A DNA stretch of 64,000 nucleotides from Byssothecium circinans (GCA_010015675.1 ML976980.1:288169-352168); one strand, 5' to 3'; counted from the first letter of the stretch, positions 44,240 to 55,110 are shown. Notes: generated by a model from the letters alone, not told the origin. Made by a program: numbers and translations.

Positions 44240-45274
44240 TTATTTGTTCTCATAATACTTCAACATCTCCTCCTTCCTCCTCCTCCAAGCATCACTTAAG
44301 CTCTGGGGCCCAGTTAACCAAAACTTCTCATGCAAACTGTGCACACCCATCTCAACATCCTTCTCGCTCGGCCACGTAGCACTCCACCGCCAATTCAACT
44401 CTCTCCAAGGCATAGGTCCATCTCTTCTAAACACATAGTTCAACATGCTCTGCTCCATACTCCACGGATCAAAGCGACCCTCATGCTGGATGACCGACTG
44501 TAAGTGCTCAAACAGCTTCTTATCCGGCGCGACCATGAAGAATCCCGCACTGAGCGACAGTGTCTGAAACGGAGGGACGGGGTGATCGCGTTCGCCCGAA
44601 AACGCATTGTCGGAGCGCGCGGCGAAGAACCATTCTTTTGGTAGCTCTGACTCGTCGTCTTTGATCTGGTCTTTGCGCGACAAGAGGGTTGGAGCAAGGG
44701 TGGTGACTTCAGGTTCGGCGAAGATGTCGTCCATGGGTTTCATGATCATGGTATCGGCGTCGATATAAAGGATGCGCTTGTATTGTGTCATTTCGAACAC
44801 GCGGAGCTTGGTGAATTGCTCTTTCCAGCGATCGACGTTGGTCTGCACCCAGGAGCCAACGGGCACATCTTGTATTTCGACGACTGTTGCGCCGTCTTGT
44901 CGGAGACGCTCGCGCTTCTCTTCGGGCAGACTTTGGGAACAAAGTGCTACGAAGGTGATGGATTTGTTGCGCAGTTTTGTGTCGGGGGCGTGGAGGAGTT
45001 GGTAGGCGAGCGTTCGTGTCGCGATAAAGTAGGAGTCATCGGATGCTTGACCGGTGAGGAAAGTCGCGATCGCGAGGTCGGGTTCCGCTGGTGGTGCTGT
45101 TGCTAGTGGAACTTGGTTCGAAGGCTTCTCGCTTTCTAAAGGTTTCGATTCGCTGCTGCGGCTGAAGCCCGAGGCGATGTGTGTGCGGCCTGTCGCATGT
45201 AGGAAGAATATCGCGTAGAGGATTGCGATTGTAAATGCGATCGGGAAGATTGTTCTTCCTTTTGATTGAATCAT
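44240..45274 (-). CDS. Glycosyltransferase family 8 (Golgi, glycogenin-like fold)
   Basis: A type II membrane glycosyltransferase that should transfer a sugar from a nucleotide donor in the Golgi. A single exon gives 344 aa with the ATG at 45274. There is a short cytoplasmic N-terminus, a signal anchor (about 9-26, IFPIAFTIAILYAIFFLHA), a stem to about 70 and a GT8 domain (about 70-325). The domain shows AIATFLTGQASDDSYFIATR, TKLRVFEMTQYKRILYIDAD with the DxD metal site, FQTLSLSAGFFMVAPDKK, and WSMEQSMLNYVF. The single catalytic domain and anchor separate it from cytosolic glycogenin. Donor and acceptor sugars are unknown; fungal relatives include GNT1-like N-acetylglucosaminyltransferases. 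Confidence 0.85.
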   Translation of the reverse strand: MIQSKGRTIFPIAFTIAILYAIFFLHATGRTHIASGFSRSSESKPLESEKPSNQVPLATAPPAEPDLAIATFLTGQASDDSYFIATRTLAYQLLHAPDTKLRNKSITFVALCSQSLPEEKRERLRQDGATVVEIQDVPVGSWVQTNVDRWKEQFTKLRVFEMTQYKRILYIDADTMIMKPMDDIFAEPEVTTLAPTLLSRKDQIKDDESELPKEWFFAARSDNAFSGERDHPVPPFQTLSLSAGFFMVAPDKKLFEHLQSVIQHEGRFDPWSMEQSMLNYVFRRDGPMPWRELNWRWSATWPSEKDVEMGVHSLHEKFWLTGPQSLSDAWRRRKEEMLKYYENK

Positions 45275-46189
45275 GTTTATCGCATATGATGGTGGAGAGG
45301 GATGAGGGTTTGGGCTAAGTAGAAGCGCAGTTCAGGTGTAGTTGAGACAGGCGTTTGGCTGTGCGACGGCCAACTGAGGAGTCTGACTGCGAACGAGTTA
45401 GTACAGTAGCTCAAGGGCGTTTGGGCTGTTGTGTGAAGATGCTGGCTTTGGACAAGCGATATCATTGGTGTTGCACTGATTCACCGCAAACAGTCGTCAA
45501 GGAGCACCTGCGCAAGGGGGTTGAACAACGTACATTGGATCCAGTATTGCTTTGATGATAGAAAAGAAGGAGATCGTACGGAAAAGGCGGATAGTTTTCG
45601 AAGTTCAACAATTCCGGTGCATTCCGCGCTAGCGTAAGATCGTAATAGCGATATCAATGTCAAGTAGATGATGCGACGTAACGAGTGTGGAGCGGGTTCC
45701 AGATCAACCACACAAAGTTGCTGCGCGTGCGATCACATATATCTAGATTTGGCCACGGTTTCAGATGAAAGGGAGAAACAACCTCCAAAGTTTTTCCGCG
45801 GGAATCAAGTAAAAACCCGCTCGCGCCAGCCACGAACCGCATATAGGTACTTTTAGCGTCATATTTCGTTCTGCCAATCCAGTGGAGGGGTGGCTGCTTG
45901 AGCTGAGGTGGGAGCGGACATCTCGCATGTAGCACAAGTCAATTAGTTAGTTCAAGATTAGGCAATGCGATAGGAAGGCAATGGCGCCCTGACCAATTGG
46001 ACAAGACGGGAGTAGTATGAAAATAAGCATAAGGCGGCTGGCGTTATCTTCGGTCTTACATGCCGTGTGAGAATGCGAGAAATTTCTTGGACCCGGAAAT
46101 TTCCAACACTAATAATTTACGTCGCAAAGTTGGGATCAACGGTGATTGTCGGAGTTGCTTAATATCCTTAGGGCTGATGGTAGGTGCTT
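45275..46189. other. Intergenic, GT8 upstream region
   Basis: Promoter side of the GT8 gene. The short frames at 45660-45935 lack family features. No other gene is supported. Confidence 0.45.
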
Positions 46190-46365
46190 CCTTACTAGGG
46201 CTGAGTTCGGCCGTGAATAAAATAAAAGAGTTCAAGTAAATAGAGAGTAAATTTTTATCTTAGAGCCTTTTTATTTACATTTTAATGACTGCTTTAATAG
46301 GAGAATAAGTCATTATGTAACGTTATTTACCTTTGCATAGATTTGAAAGCGAGGAATAAGTTCAG
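46190..46365 (-). mobile_element. AT-rich transposon-like relic, copy 1 (reverse orientation)
   Basis: It starts TACTAGGGCTGAGTTCGGCC on the plus strand. Its reverse complement matches the end-of-window element: CTATGCAAAG, then TATT.CTCTAT, AGTCAT, GGCT.TA and AATTTAC.CTCTATTTA in the same order (63910-64000). The terminal motif AGGGC.GAGTTCGGCC is found at this copy's right end and at the other copy's left end, as expected for an element with terminal inverted repeats. The other end of this copy near 46366-46380 is not recognisable. There is no coding capacity, so a MITE or solo fragment is likely. Confidence 0.6.
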
Positions 46366-47716
46366 TGTGATCAGCAGTTAAAGCTCTCTAATGGCGTGCT
46401 CAACAAAAGCGTGATAGAAAGATAGTAACGTTGGAGTTCTAAGGAGGGAGAGTCGTTGATCATTCTGACGTGAGCAGCCCACGTTATCAGAACCCAGTCG
46501 TTTTCAAGGTCCTTGCATCGGAGAATTTGAAACTGCACTAAATATAGAGCGCTGACTAGTGTACTCCGTAGCGTGGTGATCACAGCTCATCATGAATGAC
46601 GTTTTCTGTCAGCTCAATAAAAGCCACAAAAGTTGCCTTTGAAGCGAGATTTCTTCTTCCGCGCCTTCTTATAGGCGGCTTTTGACAAAACGATACCAAG
46701 CTTTGAAGACCAGAAGATCTCGAGCCGGAACGCGCGTACACTACGTGTATCCATTTGTCACCGCGCAATCAACGACTTTAGCTCTTGTTCAGCTCGTTAC
46801 CACTCCGCCACGTCTCGCGCCGGCAGTGGTGGCTTAGGGCTTGCGCGCTGGTGGAGATTTAAGTCGCCAAACGACTTGACTTCCAATAGCTTGGGTGGCT
46901 TTTCACCTTGGAGTTAATATGGCTTGTGATCGGTATATATTGGTTGTAGGGAACAGTGAAAGGACAGCGGTCTCTGGGCCTGGTGGTGAATAACGTAGCA
47001 CGATCTGCGCAGATGATATCACGACCGCCCCTTCACGATACATATGTATCTAGATATCATAGGGTCAAATTTGATGAAGCAACACAATCCGGAGAGAGGG
47101 AAAACAAGTTACCCACGCAAACCCACCGAGCCAGACAACACGCCCATCACCAAGCCCCAACAGTTCATCGCAGAGAGTAGGGCGGGCTCACAGCAGCTGA
47201 ACTCCGCCATCTAATCATTAAAGCATCCACACCCTCACCCATTCTCACAGTCAGTTCAGCACTTACCTCAGATTACCACACCATCCCCAAATAAACCCTA
47301 ACACACACACTAAAACAATCTCCTTGACAAATTTCATTTCATCACCCCACGCGCTAAACTCACGCACAAACTTACCCTCACCTCCCCACGGTACTTCCCA
47401 AGGTCCATCCTCCACCTTCGACCTCCACAATCTTCCTTCCTAAATAAATTCACCACCCCATTCCATCGGCACCAACTCCCTAGTAACCTAGATTCACATG
47501 CCGACGTACCATCACAGACTAGCCTCCATTCACAGCCCACTGCCCACTTCACCCAAGCTTCACCATCCTATAAATAACTAAGCTTTACGGAGGACTACTT
47601 CCTTCCCTCACCCTACACTTCTTCCCAAAACCCCGTCACAAACCGCAACGACACCGACTCTGCCTCCATGTCTGCGCCGGCTCGCAGCACGTCAAGACCG
47701 CCCGCTCTTTGTATAA
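46366..47716. other. Intergenic, relic to zinc-finger gene
   Basis: No supported gene in 1.35 kb. The stretch 47220-47560 is C-rich and T-poor on the plus strand with only featureless frames. Confidence 0.45.
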
Positions 47717-48276
47717 ATGCCAGCGCTCTTACCGCTTTTCTCACACCTGCGACTGCAGCCTTACGATCCACACATAGAAGTTATAATCGAACTTTATAAT
47801 ATGACGCGGACTGGGGATATTGTTCCAGGAGCGACCGCTGAGTTCGAGCTCGAGATTGCGGATAAGGGAAAGGAGAAGGGGAGGGTGTATTGTCATGATT
47901 GTAAGTATAGAGGTATAGAGGTATAGAGGTATAGAGGTATAGAGGTATNNNNNNNNNNNNNNNNNNNNNNNNNNNNNNNNNNNNNNNNNNNNNNNNNNGT
48001 ATAGAGGTATAGAGGTATAGAGGTATAGAGGTATAGAGGTATCGTGTTCTGCGGTTAGCTGGTGAAGGGGTGGGAGCAAGGCCGATGCTGATGCTTGGAA
48101 TAGGTAGGAAGAAGTACCCAGTCAAGCCCGAGCGCAACGAGTGTCCGCTTTGCGGGGAGCATTTACGGAGCGAAGAACGCACGAGCTCGAGGGGCGATGG
48201 TGAGGCAGTGAGGGATGAAGAAGAGGAGAGGAGGAGGGAAGCTGAGATGGAGGCTTGGAGGAAGGGGGATTGGTAG
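47717..48276 (+). CDS. Small putative zinc-binding protein (intron holds an assembly gap)
   Basis: Two exons (47717-47900, 48104-48276) give a tentative 118 aa. Exon 1 ends at a GTAAGT donor within GRVYCHDC. Exon 2 begins after GGAATAG and reads RKKYPVKPERNECPLCGEHL. Splicing therefore brings together two CxxC knuckles (CHDC and CPLC) that look like one zinc ribbon or treble clef. The C-terminus is a charged helix (RDEEEERRREAEMEAWRKGD) ending KGDW. The start is uncertain: ATG 47717, the later ATG in MTRTGDIVPG, or an upstream ATG at 47669 in another frame. The intron contains a tandem repeat and 50 N. I do not recognise the family. Confidence 0.5.
47905..48042. repeat. 8-bp tandem repeat (GTATAGAG)n spanning an assembly gap
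   Basis: Perfect GTATAGAG units fill 44 bases on each side (47905-47948 and 47999-48042) of a 50-N gap (47949-47998). The gap is probably a placeholder, and the true array longer. It lies inside the predicted intron of the small zinc-binding gene. Confidence 0.95.
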
Positions 48277-48820
48277 GAGGGAGAAACGGAAAAGGGTTTT
48301 AGCATAGAGATCTGGTAAAGAGGGAGCGTTCATCAATCAACAACTTTTTTTCCAATATTTTTGTGCTTTTCATATCGACGCTCAAGCTAACCGAACGTTT
48401 CCTACCATGGTTCGTGTAACGTGCTACTCATACGATACCCGCAGCCCAGTGTCGTACCAAAGGCGCCTTTGTTCCCCCTTACCGCAAGGCGTAGTGCGGA
48501 AAACAGCTAGGGAGCAACGACGAAGAACCATGTGAAACGTATAAAATGTGAAGGATTCCGTAGGAGGGGAAGGGGTATCCGCATGCTAAAACGCCCGCTG
48601 GGGACCGTGAAACAAAACAAAAATTACAGAAGGGGTGGGTTTGTGTGCTACGATGACGGAAAGGTCACCCGTGCGGTCGTACGTAAAAAGGTACCGTCAA
48701 ACATCAGGCACTCTTCATGCAGAGTGTTCACGCCACTGCTAAAAATCCTAACCAACGCAAGGGGGAAGTTGTACTCACCAATCCTCAGCAAACCCTTCTG
48801 CGCTCCTTTTGCCGAGCAGG
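48277..48820. other. Intergenic between convergent genes
   Basis: 3' flanks of the zinc-binding gene and of the next minus-strand gene. Nothing else is supported. Confidence 0.45.
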
Positions 48821-51688
48821 TTACTTCACTACCTCCTCCAGTTCGGCCTGTGCCCGACGGATCGCTTTGGTCATCTCCTCAATCTGCGTGTCTAGGGTGC
48901 GAAGGTATTCGTGCATGGAGATAACGAGCGTATAGTTCCCATCGATGGTATGCTGGTGCCTGTCGGCGTCGGCCTTGCTATACTCATCCCTCAGACCATC
49001 ACGTCCCTTCCATAGGCCGGAAAGCCTGTCTGAAATTTCGCGGAGCTTGATACTCTTGTCCTTGGCCCCACGCGAAGGCGTTGACGGTGGCGGCCGCACA
49101 ACAATGTTTGCGTCTATCTCTCCGAACGGACGGCGGGGAGTGGGCGAGTTGCCGTTGTTCGGCTGACGGGGAGTTACCCAAATCCCAAAGCGAGCCACAT
49201 CTTGGTTACGAGCACCAGTGCGCTGCCTCTTGGATGAGCCCGCATGCGAGCCTTGCCTGCTCGTCTTGGGTGAGGGTGCAGTGCGCTTGGTGCCGCGCGA
49301 TAATCCAATGTCTTCTTGACCTTCCCCTGATATACTTACGTCTTCCATGGCGTCCTCCAAGATAGTGAAGTCACGAGTGCGGGGCGGGCGAACGGGTGGC
49401 GCACGCATGCGAGTCGAGGAGATGGGAACAGGCGGGCTGGAAGGTATTATATCATCGTTAGAACGTCCGGTATATAAGACATCGATGCCCGTATCGGCGG
49501 TTGGGTCAATGTGCTTGGGGGTCTTGCCCATTCTACCACGAGGACGTTCTGGCGAGAGCAATTCAGATTCCATTGACGCGTTAGGAAGGGCGACGGGAAG
49601 GTTCGGAGACTTTGGTTTCCTGCGTAACCGACGGCGCCGTGGTCGAGCGGCCCGGCCTGTGAAACGAGATGACGGCGCTGTAGAGGCTGTAAGACTGTAG
49701 ATCTGTTCAGAATCCATCTCAAAATCCATCGCACTTGAAGCCTTGCCGCTCTTCAGGGATTTCCGCTGGAGCCCGTCGGCAAAGGGATTGCCTTCATCAT
49801 CAACCTCTTCTTCCAACGGCTCTTCCGGCGTCTCATCCTCAATAAAGTCTGATGAGGGCGTCATTGAGGGTCGAGTCATGCGGGGGGGAACATCCTTGAC
49901 AAGATCCGTTCGGTTCTTTTCGCGAGCCATGGTATTGCATGCCTCAGTCAAATCATCCAGAAACTTGGCATTAAGCCCATCAACAGGAATTCTCCAGTCT
50001 TCATACTGTTCCGACACCGCCTCATGCGCGAAGTAATACCTAACCGAAGCCTTGAACTGCTCCTTATTGGTCATGAAGCAAAAAGGTTCGTCCAATGTCC
50101 AGCACTCAACGAACCCCTTGAAGTGAGCGGAAGTCTTCAGGGGGTTTCGCAGTTCTGGCCTAGGAACGGGTGTATCTAGCCCTTGAAAGGCACGAAACCA
50201 GAAGGTCGGCGCGAAGTTCTTGTTCCGGTGAGATCTTAGATAGATGCAGAGCTCCAGAAGCTGATCATCGTTGTGCATCGTAGTGCCCACACGCAGATTC
50301 AGGTCCCACCAAATGGGCCGCCCATCATCGTCGTAGACTTCATCGTCAGAGTAGAATGCATCTTCAACTAAGTCGGGCAGCAAGTCAAGCAGGTCTTCAC
50401 CCACATGCTCTACCAAGCGATCTACTTTCTCCTGCGATGACAAGGTCGGCATCTCCCCATCCTCAGATCTAGCGCTGTCGTCTGGAGGTATATCTTGGTT
50501 AGGCCCTTGTCCAACGAGAGAATCATCTAGATTGTCTTCTGTTCCAGCGTGTCCGACAGGTACGTCTTGCGTAGTCACATCTTGTGATACATTATGCTCC
50601 GGGAGCGAAACCATGGTGTTGGCATCTTCCATAGGAGCATCATCCATACCTATGTTTCCTGACCCACTGGACCCGGGGATAATGCTCTTTGATACAGGAG
50701 GGACCAATGGCTCCGGGGTGCTCTCGTTCTGAAAATCATGTCCTATTTGGGCTACTGCGTCTACTTCCGGTGCTTCCATTACACCTACTGGGTCAAGATT
50801 GTTCTTGTCGAAACGGTCCCCATCAGCGGGACTGAACATACGAGGGACCGGTGCCGTGAATGTATGCGCAGCATCGACGGAGATCTGATTACCGTCATAT
50901 TGAACCGGAGTATTATCGACCAGGGAAGCGCTGCCCATGCGCATGATCTCCACTGGCACAAGGTTAAAGAGCTCGCTCGCCATAGTGGCCACAGGCGGGT
51001 CGTTGTGAAGTTGAGGCTTGGCCATGATCGACGTCTCCATAGGCTCCTCTCGCTGCGTGAGCATATTTTGCATCGGCGTGTCTTCTCCATCCCAAGGTGG
51101 GAGTGATTGAAGTGCTTCCCGAAGGTCTTTGGTGGGAGGTGTATGCGGTACCACGTTCAGCTTTTGCGTTACCGAGAGCTTCAGAGCGACGTATTGTATC
51201 AAGGCAAAAAGAGGGCTCGGCGTAGGGATGCAGTTGAAGTGAATAGAAGGATCTACTACTCCAACGAAGCGAGAGTTCACTGTCATGACAACTGGGAGAG
51301 AATCCAATGGAGTCAACCGCTTGTTCTTGTAGTAGGCAATACGAGCTTCCGGAGGCATTGCAACGACAACACGATCGCCTACAGTCCCAAGCTCAATGAG
51401 CAATTGGGGCGCGCCTTTGACATTAAGCCTCGAGAATTTCCACTTGCCCTTGGTGCGGCGGGTCAATTTCTCCTGGGCATTGGTGGCGAGGTTACCATGA
51501 CCCACCTGCGCTGAACGCTCTTCATCGTTGACTAGCTTATTGATTCTCTCCAGCTCCTTAGAATTCATGTCTAAAACACCTTGATGCGATTTCTCGGAGG
51601 TCCATCGCTTTGTTGTATTGGCCATCGCGATTATCATGGCGTCTAGGTCTTCGACAGTGAAGTCGTTCTGAGCGTGGCTAGAGTCCAT
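48821..51688 (-). CDS. Large uncharacterised nuclear-type protein (paralogue-like to 55908-58229)
   Basis: A single exon encodes 955 aa from a clear ATG. I recognise no named family. Segments in order: an N-terminal part (about 1-200) with helical and beta-like stretches (SRLNVKGAPQLLIELGTVGD); an acidic disordered linker (about 200-420); a folded-looking region (about 425-590) with EDLLDLLPDLVEDAF, FAPTFWFRAFQGL, EQFKASVRYYFAHEAV, WRIPVDGLNAKFLDDLTEAC; basic patches (RPRRRRLRRKPKSP); a Ser/Pro-rich tail; and a C-terminal coiled coil (about 875-955) with LRTLDTQIEEMTKAIRRAQA. The folded region and the overall layout recur in the 773-aa protein 4.2 kb downstream. Nuclear location is inferred from the basic patches. 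Confidence 0.8.
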   Translation of the reverse strand: MDSSHAQNDFTVEDLDAMIIAMANTTKRWTSEKSHQGVLDMNSKELERINKLVNDEERSAQVGHGNLATNAQEKLTRRTKGKWKFSRLNVKGAPQLLIELGTVGDRVVVAMPPEARIAYYKNKRLTPLDSLPVVMTVNSRFVGVVDPSIHFNCIPTPSPLFALIQYVALKLSVTQKLNVVPHTPPTKDLREALQSLPPWDGEDTPMQNMLTQREEPMETSIMAKPQLHNDPPVATMASELFNLVPVEIMRMGSASLVDNTPVQYDGNQISVDAAHTFTAPVPRMFSPADGDRFDKNNLDPVGVMEAPEVDAVAQIGHDFQNESTPEPLVPPVSKSIIPGSSGSGNIGMDDAPMEDANTMVSLPEHNVSQDVTTQDVPVGHAGTEDNLDDSLVGQGPNQDIPPDDSARSEDGEMPTLSSQEKVDRLVEHVGEDLLDLLPDLVEDAFYSDDEVYDDDGRPIWWDLNLRVGTTMHNDDQLLELCIYLRSHRNKNFAPTFWFRAFQGLDTPVPRPELRNPLKTSAHFKGFVECWTLDEPFCFMTNKEQFKASVRYYFAHEAVSEQYEDWRIPVDGLNAKFLDDLTEACNTMAREKNRTDLVKDVPPRMTRPSMTPSSDFIEDETPEEPLEEEVDDEGNPFADGLQRKSLKSGKASSAMDFEMDSEQIYSLTASTAPSSRFTGRAARPRRRRLRRKPKSPNLPVALPNASMESELLSPERPRGRMGKTPKHIDPTADTGIDVLYTGRSNDDIIPSSPPVPISSTRMRAPPVRPPRTRDFTILEDAMEDVSISGEGQEDIGLSRGTKRTAPSPKTSRQGSHAGSSKRQRTGARNQDVARFGIWVTPRQPNNGNSPTPRRPFGEIDANIVVRPPPSTPSRGAKDKSIKLREISDRLSGLWKGRDGLRDEYSKADADRHQHTIDGNYTLVISMHEYLRTLDTQIEEMTKAIRRAQAELEEVVK

Positions 51689-53493
51689 CTTGGGAGGGAG
51701 GGTGAGGTGGTACGCATAAGCCGGAATTGATCAGCGAAGGGAAGCTTGAATCGAGACCGACAGTGGATTCGATTTAGCAGTCACTTCAACTTGGTACAGG
51801 GAGCCTGTGGCGTTATAGCAGTCTTTTCTTGATGCTGGAGAGTATGAGGAAGGGGATGAGCTAGGTACCTACGGCTCGTCGAAATTTTTTTGCGCGTGCG
51901 GGCAAATTTCAAACCCTTGACAAGACTCTACCGATCAAAGGTGCGACCTTAGAAACCTTAGAACACGTTGTTCCTGCCTGCTCGACAGTACGGCAATGGA
52001 GTTGAGTTTGCGTGCCGTAGTTGAAGGGTTGGTGCGTGCTGAGTGAGAAGAGTAGAGAAGAGTTTGGCCAAGAGAGCACCAGGTGCGGCACTCAAAATCG
52101 CCGGTGAAGCGCGCTTTTAGTTTCGCAATGAGGCGCGTGCCACAAGACCGAGAAAGCGGTTGCTGATCGATTTTACGGTTGATGCCGTATGGTGCAAGCG
52201 TTTATGTTGGGGTGAGGCGGTCGATGGGGGTGGTGATAGCGTGGGGTCAAGTAGCTGGAGGCACGGAGCTAAATCCTAGCCGTGTCCCTACAGTGTGAGG
52301 AGAGGCCGTTCGAGAGATCTGTCACGTGAATATGCGCACGCAGCAAAATTCGCCAAAGCTCAATTAAAACAGTAGGACGGTAACGTACAAGTGGGGTTTT
52401 TGTTTTCTGGGTCAGAGAAAGCGGACGGTGATTGTTGCTGTAGCGACGGCGCCATGACAAAAAATAGAAGACGAGATGAAGGCCCACGACCTCGAATACT
52501 GGTTGGCACCTAAGAAAGTGAGGTACCGGCCGAAATTGGGTATTGTAACAGGCAAAGGTCTGGCTATCCTGTCGCTAGCTTCCCGTTTGGTTAAGTGCTA
52601 GTAGTCTTGTGACGTGCTACCGCGAGCAGTATTCAGATGGTATGATCCAAATTGAGATCAGAAGGGTGTAAGTCCATCAGTTACGTTGCTGAAAAATGCC
52701 AGTAGCGGTAGTCTATACATCTAGGCCTGGTGGCCAAATATATACCTAGATCGTTGCTGGAAGAGGGAAGGCGATCGTGATGGGTGTCCCGGTTGTATTG
52801 TTTCGTATATCTCTAGACAGTCATTCGCTACTACTCCCCAAAATTGCCTGCTCTTGATCGAGAAAACGAAATCGGATGACGACAAGGAAGCTGTTAGAAG
52901 ACAATTTGTAGCAGATGCCACCAGTAGTAAGCAGCTATGTTCGTCCCTGGTCAATTCCATTCAGCGAAAAGGCTAGAGTTGATGCGTTATGCTTTGAATT
53001 GGGGTGCGTCGACTTGGGGCTCTTTCAGCCCTTGGTCATCGTCAAGATGGTTGTCTTCAGAAAATTGCATCTTTTATGCCCTTTTATGCCCTTATCTAGC
53101 TCTTGAAATGCATTAGAGGATTTTCCCTCTCGCCCATATGCTCAACCACCGTTTTCATGCCTTTAAGTTTGTAGCTCATTGTCTACGAGAGACCGGCCGT
53201 TTGTTTCGAGTAAATGTCATACCAGCAGGCATAGTAAATGAGGTCGAGCTCCTCTAGTCGTTACGAAGAGACAACTGGCGTTGTGAATGTGCGTGTTGTA
53301 GAGCCCTGGGGAGGGATCGGAAAAATGTAAGAGAGAAGAGACTTGATTCGTACTACATGTGATCAATCTTACGTGCGGGCGTACCCCTCCCGATAAATTT
53401 GTCGAGGTGTCCTCTGCGCGACAGCTGATTGTCAAGTTGAGTGCATTTGGAGAATTCAATGTTGATGCATGGGCGCATGTCGTCGTCCCTGCG
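51689..53493. other. Intergenic, 1.8 kb
   Basis: It starts with the promoter of the 955-aa gene. No coding region with family features is seen on either strand. Confidence 0.5.
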
Positions 53494-53781
53494 CTAATTT
53501 AGGCACGGACCAGAAAAACCCTCGCCCCACTTTGCCACTTTGGTGCCTTCGATGGTTTTCCCCGAGATAATCCCGAAGGCTGCCGCCGCAGGAGCAAGAC
53601 GCTTTACCGTCTGAATAATGCCAAAGAGATTTTTATTCCAATTGTCTACCTCGAGGTGCTTTGCCGAAATCATTGCTATACACTTCACTTCGTACATGAC
53701 TGGAGTGAGCGTCACCAAGTCTACGCTCTCACGCGGGGGATTTGCAGAGTAAGACGTTCTCGATCTGTCATCTTTCACCAC
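53494..53781 (-). pseudogene. Coding-like fragment, unknown family
   Basis: A minus-strand frame without an ATG at its head (GTG at 53781) reads protein-like sequence including MYEVKCIAMISAKHLEVDNW, NLFGIIQTVKRLAPAAAAFG and SGKTIEGTKVAKWGEGF before a TAG. It lies just behind the monooxygenase stop. It may be the last exon of a lost or unmodelled gene. No family is recognised. Confidence 0.28.
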
Positions 53782-53823
53782 GCAGCAATTTAAATTTACA
53801 ATACAATTCCCAATTGTCCATCT

Positions 53824-55110
53824 CTACAACTTCGCGCGCTGCCCCTGAAGCCCCGTGGCCACCTCCCCAAACCTCTCGTAACAATCCTTCTCCGCATCGA
53901 AATTCAGCAGCCAAGCTTCCCTCCTCAAATGAATAGCCTCCGGCGTGCTGCTGATCTGATCCCAATTCGCTTTGTGCCATTTCTCTCTCGTCTTCACACC
54001 CGTAGCCTGCGCCTTATGGACTCTTTCATACCGAATCTTTTCATGCGCTCTTACTGCGAGCGGGACATTCTTCTTTCCTGCAAGTTCCAAGCATGCTGCC
54101 AGCACGACGCCGTCCTCGATCGATTGGCTGGCGCCTTGGATAGAGGTGGGGAGGAAAGGGTGCGCTGCATCTCCGATCAAGACGATTCGCGCTTTGGGTG
54201 AAATGAATGTGGGTAAAGGGTCGCGGAAGACGAGTTTGTGGTCGATAAGTCGAGCGTCTTTTGGGGTGGATCGGACAATTTCCTGGACGACGGGAGCCCA
54301 GTCTTCTACGTATTTGAGGCAGTCTTCGATCTTACCCGGGAACTGCCAGCTTTCTTCGATGTTACCGTCGTCGACGTGCGTGAAAACCCAGTTGAACTCT
54401 TTCCCGTCTTTCAATGACGAAACGAGGAAATGCAGATCCGGCCCAATATACCCTGAGTGTGTGTCGCCATTCACTACCAGATGCTTGATTATTGGGTTAT
54501 CTTTGATCGCATCGCCTGAAAACCAACACCGATACACTGCATACCCACTACTCTTTGGCTTATCGTCAAAACCTAGTACAATCTTCCTCCCTCTCGACCT
54601 CACACCCTCCGCCGCAATCACGACATCTGCCACCATCCTCTCCCCATTAACCACAACGTGTGCCCCCTCCTCATCCTCATAATACTCCGTCACCCTCTGT
54701 CCCAGCCTGATATCTAAGCCACGTTTCCTCGCATGCTCATAGATAATCGCATACAGCTCACCACGATGTCCATTGACTCTTGGCCCCCATGACTTCTCCT
54801 CTGCAAAGCTTTGCCGCGTGACGAACTCGCCTTTCCAATGGTACAGGTCGAGCCAGGTAGTTTTACGTGCGACTTTGTACATTTCCTCGATGACTCCAGG
54901 CCAGCGCTCGAAGAGTCGGGCGCCATTGGGGTCGAAGCTTATGATGTCGCCGAATCTCGTTATCTCTTCGATAGTAGATAACTTCTCGAGGAGCGTGACG
55001 GTGTGGCCTTTGCGGTCGCATTCTATGGCTGCTGACAATCCGGCGAACCCGGCACCCACAATGATGACTTTGATGCCGGTTGGTTGGCGACGAGGGAAGG
55101 ATGACACCAT
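53824..55110 (-). CDS. FAD-dependent monooxygenase (salicylate-hydroxylase type) ending in AKL
   Basis: A class A flavin monooxygenase that should hydroxylate an aromatic or polyketide-like substrate using NAD(P)H and O2. A single exon gives 428 aa. It has the Rossmann motif GAGFAG (19-24) followed by LSAAIECDRKGHTVTLLEK, the conserved Arg region HRGELYAIIYEHA, a DVVIAAEGVRSRGRK motif (DG/NADPH-type) and the second FAD motif VLIGDAAHPFLPTSIQGAS. The C-terminus QGQRAKL ends in AKL, a PTS1 variant, so peroxisomal import is possible. No biosynthetic cluster partners are next to it, so the substrate is unknown. It shares a divergent promoter with the 773-aa gene. Confidence 0.88.
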   Translation of the reverse strand: MVSSFPRRQPTGIKVIIVGAGFAGLSAAIECDRKGHTVTLLEKLSTIEEITRFGDIISFDPNGARLFERWPGVIEEMYKVARKTTWLDLYHWKGEFVTRQSFAEEKSWGPRVNGHRGELYAIIYEHARKRGLDIRLGQRVTEYYEDEEGAHVVVNGERMVADVVIAAEGVRSRGRKIVLGFDDKPKSSGYAVYRCWFSGDAIKDNPIIKHLVVNGDTHSGYIGPDLHFLVSSLKDGKEFNWVFTHVDDGNIEESWQFPGKIEDCLKYVEDWAPVVQEIVRSTPKDARLIDHKLVFRDPLPTFISPKARIVLIGDAAHPFLPTSIQGASQSIEDGVVLAACLELAGKKNVPLAVRAHEKIRYERVHKAQATGVKTREKWHKANWDQISSTPEAIHLRREAWLLNFDAEKDCYERFGEVATGLQGQRAKL

